From Arcanobacterium bovis (GTDB lineage Bacteria; Actinomycetota; Actinomycetes; Actinomycetales; Actinomycetaceae), in assembly GCF_004331995.1 (NCBI RefSeq), contig NZ_SJDT01000002.1:186001-250000 (forward strand): a DNA stretch of 64,000 nucleotides. Direction: 5' to 3'. The notes below the pieces were generated by a model. That model was given only the letters and a program-made list of their open reading frames with translations, was not told the DNA's origin and did no database searches. Made by a program: the position numbers and the translations under genes. How positions within the stretch are numbered: position 1 is the stretch's first letter; every line of letters begins with the position of its first letter. Positions 26,160 through 33,745 of this stretch are shown piece after piece.

Positions 26160-28271
26160 TTACGAAAGTGCGCGTTGGAACACCCAAGAAGTGCGTGCAG
26201 TGGCAGAGAACGTTTCACTAGGTGAAAGCGTTAGATCTGGATGTGCATGCGCGTCAGAAGTCAAAACCAGTTGCCACGGATTTGGGTTGTCTGAACTCGG
26301 TAGGGTGAAATCAATATCGGTATCTGAGGCATTAAAGACGATGATGAAATCGTCGTCGATAATTGGCATGCCGCGCATATCGGGTTCACCGATTTTTTCT
26401 CCGTTGAGGAACACCATCACTGACCGTGCGTAGGATGTCGACCAGTCAGAATCTTCCATGTAGGAAGCATCATTTCTGAACCACTCGATGTCGCCGTTGG
26501 ATGAACTTCCACCTCGTGAAGATTCACCCTTGAAGAAGCGACGACGTCGGAATACCGGATGCTCCTTGCGGAGTTTGATAAGAGCCTGAGTGAAGCGGAA
26601 AATATCAGTTTCTTCTTCACCAAGATTCCAATTCATCCAAGCGATCTCATTATCTTGGCAGTAGCTGTTGTTATTTCCTTGCTGAGTTCTACCAATTTCA
26701 TCGCCATGGGAGAGCATTGGCACACCTTGCGATACAAACAGCGTGGTTAAGAAATTCTTGATTTGCTGCACTCGTAGCGCTTTAATCGTTGGATCGTCCG
26801 TTGGACCTTCCGCACCACAATTCCATGACCTGTTGTGCGATTCGCCGTCTTGAGAGTTTTCACCGTTCGCTTCATTGTGCTTTTCGTTATAAGACACCAG
26901 GTCGCGCATGGTGAACCCGTCGTGAGCGGTGACGAAGTTGATGGAAGCCATGGGGCGTCGTCCGGAATGTTCATACAGATCGGAGGAACCAGACATTCGC
27001 GACGCAAACTCGTCGAGCGTAGAAGGCTCGCCGCGCCAAAAATCGCGGATTGTGTCGCGATATTTGCCGTTCCACTCCGTCCACAGTGGCGGGAATTCAC
27101 CCACGTTATAGCCACCCTCGCCAATATCCCATGGTTCTGCGATGAGTTTGACCTGGGAAATTATTGGGTCTTGCTGAATGATATCGAAGAACGACGAAAG
27201 CTTGTCGACGGCGTATAGCTCACGTGCGAGCGTGGAAGCGAGATCAAAGCGGAAGCCGTCCACGTGCATTTCTGTGATCCAATACCGCAGCGAGTCCATA
27301 ATTAGCTGCAAGGTGTGTGGCGACCGCATATTGAGCGAGTTTCCAGTGCCAGTGGTGTCGAAATAATGGGCACGATCATCAGGAACCAAGCGGTAGTAGG
27401 CTTCGTTGTCGAGGCCACGGAACGACAGGGTAGGGCCGAGGTGGTTTCCTTCTGCAGTGTGGTTGTAGACGACGTCGAGAATTACTTCAATTCCGGCTTC
27501 GTGGAAAGCCTTAACCATTGATTTGAATTCGTCGACTTGTTCGCCCAATTCTCCGGTGGCGGCATAAGTATTTTGGGGTGCAAAGAAACCGATGGTGTTG
27601 TAGCCCCAATAGTTCGATAATCCCTTTTCGATCAAGGAAGGATCATTGACGAACTGGTGGACTGGCATTAATTCAACGGCAGTAACACCCAGTTCTTGCA
27701 GGTACTTGATCATCGTTGGGTGCGACATACCCATATATGTTCCGCGCATCTCTTCAGGAATTTCCAAACTCTGTTCGGTCATTCCCTTGACGTGTGCTTC
27801 GTAGATGATGGTGTCGTGGTATTCGTGCTGAGGTGGGCGGTCGTGTCCCCAATCAAAATAAGGGTTGATCACTACCGAGAGCATCGTGTGATGGAGTGAA
27901 TCAAGTTCTGAACGCTCATCACGGTTAGAGAAGCTATAGGAGAAATTAGCTTGATGGTTTTCAACTTGACCTGTGATTGCCTTGGCGTAAGGGTCTAAGA
28001 GAATCTTTGATGGGTCAAAACGCTGGCCATTTTCTGGGTCAAAATCGCCGTGGGCGCGAAATCCATAGCGTTGACCAGGGCGAACGCCTGGAATATAGCA
28101 ATGCCATACATGGGCATCAACTTCGCGTAGTTCGATGAGTGTTTCGTTCAGTTCTTCGTCTAAAAGCGCGAGTTCAACTTTTGTGGCGCTCGACGAGAAT
28201 ACAGCGAAATTGGTGCCAACGCCGTCATACGTAGCACCAAGCGGGTAAGGGTTTCCTGGCCAAATTTCCAT
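26160..28271 (-). CDS. glgX: Glycogen debranching enzyme
   Basis: This 703-residue isoamylase-type GH13 enzyme hydrolyses alpha-1,6 branches of glycogen or limit dextrins. It has an N-terminal CBM48-like beta-sandwich (about residues 10-110) with NPYPLGATYDGVGTNFAVFS, then the catalytic barrel: DGFRFDLASTLARE (nucleophile), LIAEPWDIGEGGYNVG (acid Glu) and VTAHDGFTMRDLVSYNEKHN. As first gene of the operon it supplies linear dextrins for TreY and TreZ; in this setting it is often called TreX. GATTCT lies six bases before the ATG and there is no Shine-Dalgarno site, so the transcript may be leaderless. Confidence 0.94.
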   Translation of the reverse strand: MEIWPGNPYPLGATYDGVGTNFAVFSSSATKVELALLDEELNETLIELREVDAHVWHCYIPGVRPGQRYGFRAHGDFDPENGQRFDPSKILLDPYAKAITGQVENHQANFSYSFSNRDERSELDSLHHTMLSVVINPYFDWGHDRPPQHEYHDTIIYEAHVKGMTEQSLEIPEEMRGTYMGMSHPTMIKYLQELGVTAVELMPVHQFVNDPSLIEKGLSNYWGYNTIGFFAPQNTYAATGELGEQVDEFKSMVKAFHEAGIEVILDVVYNHTAEGNHLGPTLSFRGLDNEAYYRLVPDDRAHYFDTTGTGNSLNMRSPHTLQLIMDSLRYWITEMHVDGFRFDLASTLARELYAVDKLSSFFDIIQQDPIISQVKLIAEPWDIGEGGYNVGEFPPLWTEWNGKYRDTIRDFWRGEPSTLDEFASRMSGSSDLYEHSGRRPMASINFVTAHDGFTMRDLVSYNEKHNEANGENSQDGESHNRSWNCGAEGPTDDPTIKALRVQQIKNFLTTLFVSQGVPMLSHGDEIGRTQQGNNNSYCQDNEIAWMNWNLGEEETDIFRFTQALIKLRKEHPVFRRRRFFKGESSRGGSSSNGDIEWFRNDASYMEDSDWSTSYARSVMVFLNGEKIGEPDMRGMPIIDDDFIIVFNASDTDIDFTLPSSDNPNPWQLVLTSDAHAHPDLTLSPSETFSATARTSWVFQRALS

Positions 28272-28399
28272 ACTCTAAGAATCTCATGAAAATGCTACCA
28301 ACGTGCACACATATCGCGTTCGGAGGAATACAAGAAAATGTTCGGAGGAATGCAGAACACGAATTGAGAAAACAGAGCTAATAAAGCAAATAAAGTAAG

Positions 28400-28471
28400 T
28401 GGGCGATACTGGGTTCGAACCAGTGACCTCTTCCGTGTGAAGGAAGCGCGCTACCACTGCGCTAATCGCCC
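28400..28471 (-). tRNA. tRNA-Val (CAC)
   Basis: This is a 72-base cloverleaf on the minus strand. The acceptor is GGGCGAT/ATCGCCC, the anticodon arm CTTCC-TTCACAC-GGAAG gives anticodon CAC, the T arm contains GGTTCGAACC and the discriminator is A. It differs from the Val-GAC gene at 28886 at only two positions. Confidence 0.93.
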
Positions 28472-28678
28472 GATCATCGTAACCATTGGTTTTATGATTG
28501 CGTAACAAATGGTATCGAGAAGGTGTGCAATAAGCAAACATGAACATGGTGGTGCAGGTCATGTTTTTGTGATTGGACATGTGGGGTGAAAGTTCGTTAT
28601 ATTTATCTGCGTCGCCAAAACGACGGAAACCGAATCGGTGAGTATTTGCCGAGATGGGAATCGTCTGGAAGCGAGAAT

Positions 28679-28751
28679 GCGGATGTAGCTCAGTTGGTAG
28701 AGCACAACCTTGCCAAGGTTGGGGTCGCGGGTCCGAGTCCCGTCATCCGCT
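28679..28751 (+). tRNA. tRNA-Gly (GCC)
   Basis: This is a 73-base cloverleaf. The acceptor is GCGGATG/CATCCGC, the anticodon arm CAACC-TTGCCAA-GGTTG gives GCC, and the discriminator is U, as usual for bacterial tRNA-Gly. Confidence 0.94.
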
Positions 28752-28783
28752 CGATGGCCAAGCAGATAACTGCTCAACCACAT

Positions 28784-28854
28784 GGTGGGTTGGCCGAGAG
28801 GCGAGGCAGCGGCCTGCAAAGCCGTATACACGGGTTCGAATCCCGTACCCACCT
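28784..28854 (+). tRNA. tRNA-Cys (GCA)
   Basis: This is a 71-base cloverleaf. The acceptor is GGTGGGT/ACCCACC, the anticodon loop CTGCAAA gives GCA, the T arm has GGTTCGAATCC, and the discriminator is U, as required for Cys. Confidence 0.94.
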
Positions 28855-28885
28855 CACTTACCTGGTGAATATTCACTCAGCATCT

Positions 28886-28957
28886 GGGCGATTGGCGCAG
28901 TGGTAGCGCGCTTCCTTGACACGGAAGAGGTCACTGGTTCGAACCCAGTATCGCCCA
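28886..28957 (+). tRNA. tRNA-Val (GAC)
   Basis: This is a 72-base cloverleaf. The acceptor is GGGCGAT/ATCGCCC, the anticodon arm CTTCC-TTGACAC-GGAAG gives GAC, and the discriminator is A. It is the last of the plus-strand Gly-Cys-Val cluster. Confidence 0.94.
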
Positions 28958-29075
28958 CTCATTTGTTTCTGGTCATTTCTTCTTGGCGAAGTTAGCATAG
29001 TTAATTTCTTTTGCGATAAAGCCACTTTTCTTGATGTTAATCCCTTGTGGTTGATGCTTTTCGTTCTTTGTTCGT

Positions 29076-29115
29076 AGCATAGGGAGCAGGTCGAGCTTGA
29101 CCTGCTCCCTATGCT
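29076..29115. terminator. Long hairpin between the tRNA cluster and the WXG100 gene
   Basis: A perfect 17-bp inverted repeat (29076-29092 with 29099-29115) with a 6-base loop lies between the converging tRNA-Val and WXG100 genes. Neither side has a real T-tract. It may stop transcription from both sides, as T-less hairpins can in actinobacteria. Confidence 0.55.
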
Positions 29116-29153
29116 CGTGTGAATTTCAGTATTGCGCTTCAAATAGATTATGT

Positions 29154-29435
29154 TTAGGCTCCACCGCCGGCAGTGAAGATGTTGGTAGAGATTTGCTGCA
29201 ACTGTCCACGCAATTCTTCTAGTTCAGACTTGGCTTTTTCTAGTGCTTGGCGAGTTTCGGGCCAAGTCTGGTCGCGGAAGCGCTGTGCTAATGGTCCGTC
29301 CCAAACGTTCGGGTCTGATAGTGTTCGTCCTTGCGCGTCTAGTTGGCTGATTTGGTCAGTAAGTCCACCATTGATTATTGCTTGAATTTGGCTAATTGCA
29401 GATTTTGCTGCCTCTGTTGAGAGCACTCGCGACAT
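29154..29435 (-). CDS. WXG100 family (ESX-type) protein
   Basis: This small helical protein of 93 residues has the WxG-type turn in PNVWDGPLAQRF between two predicted helices. That is the hallmark of WXG100/EsxA proteins exported by type VII secretion systems as helical-hairpin dimers. I choose the ATG at 29435 (MSRVLSTEAAKS), with GGAAGG nine bases upstream; the open frame reaches 29474 without ribosome-site support. The protein ends in AGGGA. The terminal YxxxD/E export signal typical of mycobacterial substrates is not evident. The gene is divergent from the secretion locus that begins at 29670 and is separated from the tRNA genes by a strong hairpin. Confidence 0.8.
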   Translation of the reverse strand: MSRVLSTEAAKSAISQIQAIINGGLTDQISQLDAQGRTLSDPNVWDGPLAQRFRDQTWPETRQALEKAKSELEELRGQLQQISTNIFTAGGGA

Positions 29436-29634
29436 TGTGTTGCCTTCCGTCAAAGTTGTGACTAATACAGGCACAAGCTAACACTGCTCATCGTAGAAAG
29501 AAAGTACTTCGGGCAATCGTCTCAGTATCTGAATAATTGAAACTTAAATTATGGTAGATATTTCATTTTGTGTGGATTGTTGTGCTATTACTGAACTTGG
29601 TATTTCAATTTTCTCCTTGTCGACCTATCTTGTG

Positions 29635-29655
29635 TTGGTCGGCGTATATTGGTCG
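29635..29655 (+). promoter_or_regulatory. Direct repeat and -10-like element before the secretion locus
   Basis: TTGGTCG occurs at 29635-29641 and again at 29649-29655. TATATT (29645-29650) sits between and overlaps the second copy, about 20 bases before the ATG at 29670. This could be a promoter with a repressor or activator site. No good -35 is seen. Confidence 0.3.
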
Positions 29656-29669
29656 AAATTAGGTGTGCG

Positions 29670-32426
29670 ATGAAGAGAAGTTTGGCGAAACGAGCAGCTT
29701 GTTGGCTTGCAGTATGTATCGCGATGATGGTGTTGTATTCATATGCTTTCACTGTTAGCGCCTTTGCGTTAAATAAGGATTCAGATGCCAAACAACCTAT
29801 GCAAGTTACTACTTTGCAAGTAGATAGTGCAGGAACTATTTCGCATATTCAGCGGCTTAAGTCTACGAATGATGGATCGGCCAAAGTGGTTGAGCGGATT
29901 GAAGAATCTCAAGTGGTTGAAGATCTTCCAGTGCGAATCATTACAAGTTACTCTTCTAAAGCATCAAGTGGAACGCACCTATCAAAAATTGATGGGAATG
30001 ATGGCACAACTAGGTTTGATATCGATATTCAGAATATTACCGCTAAACCTCAGGCAATATCCTATGATTCGAATGCTCGTAACCAGTCAGTAACTGAATT
30101 GGTGTCATTGCCGTTAACTGCAATTGCATCTGTGCGCCTAAAAGGGGTAAGCCCTAGTAGCGTTGTTATAGCCGATAAAGGCGCAGGTGCTTCTCCAATG
30201 TCTGGTGTTACGAATGGTGTTGTTTCTGTTGATAAAGAAGGCAATACCATTGTTCAATGGGCAGCTGTTTTAGCGCCCCCAGTATTGTCAGGCGAAGCAG
30301 TATTTAGCTTGGTGCTTGACGGTCAAGACGTAAAAGTACCTCAGTTTGATGTTGCGATCCAGCCTGGTTTTACAGGCGAGTTGACACAAGCCTCTGATTC
30401 AACGTCCGAAACTCTTGTGTCTAAAACCATCGAGACGCTTTCTCAAGTTGGGACGGTACTCGGTGAATCTGGTAAAGCATTGAGTGATGCGAGACTGATG
30501 CTTGCTGAGTCGGCAAATAATATAGGCCATCAAACTATTTCAGATCTAAATGAATCTAGCCGACGTATTGTTTCATCAGGAAAAACTTTGTCAGTGTCAT
30601 TGATTTCATTAGAACAGTCGCTGTCTTCTCAATTGCATTCGACGGGCAATACCGTGTTAGGCGAGCTCCAAAATACGACAAATCAGATGATTGATCTATT
30701 AGGTGATCCAAAACAGCCCATCCCACATGTTTCTGTTGCATCTGATACCTGCAAAATGGAAATAGATCCTTCTGAAGATCAAAAACTTTCGTCAACGCAC
30801 AGTGTTCTTGGTGTGATTGCTAATCTTGCGGCTCGCCTTGATGCCTACGCAAATGTAAGTGACTCTTGTAAGGAAAATATTCGGCTGGAGATAAATAGTT
30901 TACTTGGGCCAATTAATCCGACAGAGAATGAATGTAAAACAGACAGTGTTTCCTTAACTTGTAATATTAGGCATGGTGCGGAAACGTTTGACGCCGCAAT
31001 CAAATCAAATCTTGCTGATAGTATGCGTGCGGTAAGTGTAATCTCTGCGGATCCGACCGCAAGTGCTGTAACGAAAATGGAACAGCTCACCGCAGATATC
31101 GAATTGCTGAAACAACGTGAAGCTGAACTTTCTGTGAGTTTGAAGTCTGACACGATTGATTCGGCTACACAGAGTTTACAGAACTCCCTAAATTCGATAA
31201 AAAACTCCCTGTCGGTAGTGAAGAATCAGATATCTATTGTTGAACAGACACTCAATACTGAAGCAAACGACAATGCCAGTCAAGAAAATCAAATTCAAGC
31301 GTTGAAGAAAACTATCTGTATCGAATCAGGTCAGACTATCGAAAGTGCGACAGGAACAGTTAAAAATCCCGCATCAATTTCTCAAACAGTTGCTGAATCG
31401 ATGCTAAGAATTTTGTCTGAAACAAGGTGTCCTAGCATTGATACTGCAACGGATGGGGCTCGGTATATTACAACTGCTTCTTCATCTATTGAGGGCTATG
31501 CATCTAAGCAAAAAACTGCGGTTGAAGATTTGCAAAAACTTCTAGGAGTGAATGGCGAGTCCTTGTCTGTGAAAGAGAATCTTGAAAAAATCACGACTAG
31601 TTTGAATAGCGCCCAACAAAATCTGGATTCGCTTCAGCAGGCGCATGGAACAAATAGTGCCGATGTATGGATGCATATAAGTGCATTAAACAACTCAATT
31701 ACTGCGATTTCAACGCTTGAAGCCGATGTCGCGAAGCAAGTTGTTGACATCAATAACCGCCGTGAAGGATTGAAGGCTGACTTGGAACAAATTTTGTCAG
31801 CTGGAAGTGCTGGACTAGACCAAGCTAACAAAACCCAAATGGATCAATCTGTCAATGCGATAAATGGAACTCGCGAGGACGTGATCTCAATGAACAGCGG
31901 AATGATCGACGGGCTAAGTTCCGATCTCAGAAGAACCGCTCAAAAGGTATATGGAGATGGGCTCGCCGCCGTAAACGGAGTTGCGGGTGGAATTAAACGA
32001 CTAAATGATGGGCTTGGGTCGACTACCATTGACAAGTTGTCAAAGTCTAGCCAAGTAATGAGTGGGATGCTTGGTGACGCTGTCCGGGATTCAGATGGTG
32101 CATATCAACTTCTGTCCCAAGATATTTTGCGAGTGCTTGCAGATATCGGCACTAATGCGTCTAATGGTGGTGGACTACTAGGTGTTATCGCTGCTTCCGA
32201 CGGGCAATTAGGTGTTACGGATGTCAAGCTTTCAACTTCCACCTCTGCCATGTCCAGTTTTGAAAACTTACAGCGTGCTCAATTGGATCAATACTTCATG
32301 CGACAGGCACAGTTACGTGCTGCTCTTGCCAGGTTAGAGAACCAAAATTCGGGTGCTCAATCGCAACAGCATAGCGTGTCAAAAGGTATTTATTCGTTCG
32401 AGATCGGTAGCGACGGTTCGAAATGA
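29670..32426 (+). CDS. Secreted coiled-coil protein of the type VII-like locus
   Basis: This protein of about 918 residues has a Sec-type signal peptide: basic MKRSLAKRA, a hydrophobic core, and a likely cleavage after SAFA. I prefer the ATG at 29670, preceded by AGGTG, to the TTG at 29649. The mature part is rich in Ser, Asn, Gln and Thr with long heptad-like stretches (for instance around LTADIELLKQREAELSVSL and LEKITTSLNSAQQNLDSL). It has six cysteines outside the signal (in TCK, SCK, ECK, TCN, ICI and RCP), which could form disulphides outside the cell. No C-terminal anchor is seen. I do not recognise the family. The shape recalls the extracytoplasmic coiled-coil part of EsaA/YhgE-type proteins of firmicute type VII systems, but that is an analogy only. 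Confidence 0.7.
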   Translation: MKRSLAKRAACWLAVCIAMMVLYSYAFTVSAFALNKDSDAKQPMQVTTLQVDSAGTISHIQRLKSTNDGSAKVVERIEESQVVEDLPVRIITSYSSKASSGTHLSKIDGNDGTTRFDIDIQNITAKPQAISYDSNARNQSVTELVSLPLTAIASVRLKGVSPSSVVIADKGAGASPMSGVTNGVVSVDKEGNTIVQWAAVLAPPVLSGEAVFSLVLDGQDVKVPQFDVAIQPGFTGELTQASDSTSETLVSKTIETLSQVGTVLGESGKALSDARLMLAESANNIGHQTISDLNESSRRIVSSGKTLSVSLISLEQSLSSQLHSTGNTVLGELQNTTNQMIDLLGDPKQPIPHVSVASDTCKMEIDPSEDQKLSSTHSVLGVIANLAARLDAYANVSDSCKENIRLEINSLLGPINPTENECKTDSVSLTCNIRHGAETFDAAIKSNLADSMRAVSVISADPTASAVTKMEQLTADIELLKQREAELSVSLKSDTIDSATQSLQNSLNSIKNSLSVVKNQISIVEQTLNTEANDNASQENQIQALKKTICIESGQTIESATGTVKNPASISQTVAESMLRILSETRCPSIDTATDGARYITTASSSIEGYASKQKTAVEDLQKLLGVNGESLSVKENLEKITTSLNSAQQNLDSLQQAHGTNSADVWMHISALNNSITAISTLEADVAKQVVDINNRREGLKADLEQILSAGSAGLDQANKTQMDQSVNAINGTREDVISMNSGMIDGLSSDLRRTAQKVYGDGLAAVNGVAGGIKRLNDGLGSTTIDKLSKSSQVMSGMLGDAVRDSDGAYQLLSQDILRVLADIGTNASNGGGLLGVIAASDGQLGVTDVKLSTSTSAMSSFENLQRAQLDQYFMRQAQLRAALARLENQNSGAQSQQHSVSKGIYSFEIGSDGSK

Positions 32427-32471
32427 TGATGAGTGTCCGAATGGGTTCGAGGGAAGATCTGGGATAAGCAA

Positions 32472-33713
32472 ATGAATACAATTGCAACTAAAAGATCAAA
32501 TATGCAAGCAATCATCGCATTCGTTGTAATGTTTGTTGTGATTGGAATCGGGCTTGTTGCTCCACAGTATCTTGCTTCGAATCATGAAAATGCACCTTTG
32601 GTTCCGCCGTTAGAGATTGAAGCGAACGCTAAAGACGACAATCTTTTGGTTGGTATCGTGGTGTCATACACAGATAATCCAGACGAAGGGGCTGGTTGGA
32701 GTATTGCCGGCGAAGGCGCTTCCGTGGCTCTCTGGCGACTCAAGCAAGGTGATTCGAATGTTTCAGCGCGCGTGATATCTGATAACGGTAATGAAGTGGG
32801 TGCACGCTCCGCCGTCGCTACACTTAAACAAGATAAAGCGGCAGCAATTATTGCACTTACCACCGGCTCTCACACAAAAATACTTGCTTCTGAAGCGGCA
32901 GCGGCTGGCATCCCGGTGATATTTCCTTATGAAAAATCTTCACAGCCGGCAAGCAATGCGTGGTATTTTCGCAAGAATGAACCGGATTTCCGATCGATGT
33001 CTAGTGAATTATCGCATCAATTAAAATGTGCTCAACCAGTAGTTATTGAGGGTGATGGGCGAGTTAATGCACCTAAAACGGGTGAAGTTACTGTGCTTCC
33101 AGGGCAAGAGAGCGCTGCTGTGGCAGAAGTTATTAGATTACATTCTCAACAACAAGCTGATTGTTTGTTCCTAGATGTGAATGCTAAAAGCGCCGCAGAA
33201 ATTATTAAGCAAACGCGTGCGAACAATATAGATTTTCCAATAGTTGGAAGTTTCGATTTGCTAAACCCACTATTTCAGCAATCTCTCGGGAGTAATATTC
33301 GTTCCATTGGTGCCGTTTATTCCATAGGTACAGAATCTACTAACGTTATGGCAATGAAAAATGACTCTGTAGGTGCAAGAGCGGGAATTTTCAATCATGC
33401 TGTGCGATTGATGAAAGATAATAAGTCCCTTCGTTCGTTTGATACTAGCAAGCCCTTTGCCGAAGTGTCCGGTTTCGCCGATTCGTGGAGTCACGATGCA
33501 ATACTGGCTGCTGTGGGTCTCAATCGCGCTGATGAATTATCGACTGTGAATTTCAAGCAACGTGCGATGGAGTTTGATTCTGCGGGTCTACCGTTCATTA
33601 ATGAATCGTTGTTTAACTCAGCTGGGAACAATTCAACGCCGAGATTGTTGCAAGCGACAGTTATTGATGGGCGTCTGTCATGGTTTTATACGGGCTCACA
33701 TGCCACAAAGTGA
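32472..33713 (+). CDS. Membrane-anchored periplasmic-binding-fold protein
   Basis: This protein of about 413 residues has one N-terminal membrane helix (about residues 11-30, ending GIGLVAPQYL) and an extracytoplasmic domain resembling class I periplasmic-binding or receptor ligand-binding proteins: LVGIVVSYTDNP, AARSAVATLKQDKAAAIIALTTG-like stretches, GIPVIFPYE and DFPIVGSFDLLNP. The ATG at 32472 puts the helix right at the N-terminus; a GTG at 32433 is also in frame. No lipobox cysteine is present, so it is helix-anchored rather than a lipoprotein. No transporter permease or ATPase is adjacent, which argues against a transport role and for sensing or scaffolding in the secretion locus. The family assignment rests on overall pattern and should be treated with care. 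Confidence 0.65.
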   Translation: MNTIATKRSNMQAIIAFVVMFVVIGIGLVAPQYLASNHENAPLVPPLEIEANAKDDNLLVGIVVSYTDNPDEGAGWSIAGEGASVALWRLKQGDSNVSARVISDNGNEVGARSAVATLKQDKAAAIIALTTGSHTKILASEAAAAGIPVIFPYEKSSQPASNAWYFRKNEPDFRSMSSELSHQLKCAQPVVIEGDGRVNAPKTGEVTVLPGQESAAVAEVIRLHSQQQADCLFLDVNAKSAAEIIKQTRANNIDFPIVGSFDLLNPLFQQSLGSNIRSIGAVYSIGTESTNVMAMKNDSVGARAGIFNHAVRLMKDNKSLRSFDTSKPFAEVSGFADSWSHDAILAAVGLNRADELSTVNFKQRAMEFDSAGLPFINESLFNSAGNNSTPRLLQATVIDGRLSWFYTGSHATK

Positions 33714-33745
33714 ATTCTGGAAACGCCTGGTAGAACGAGATAATT

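Noticed and set aside
28284-29142. Several open frames of 89-113 codons across the tRNA cluster, on both strands
   Set aside because: They run through tRNA genes, have no family resemblance and no ribosome binding site. They arise from the tRNA sequences.
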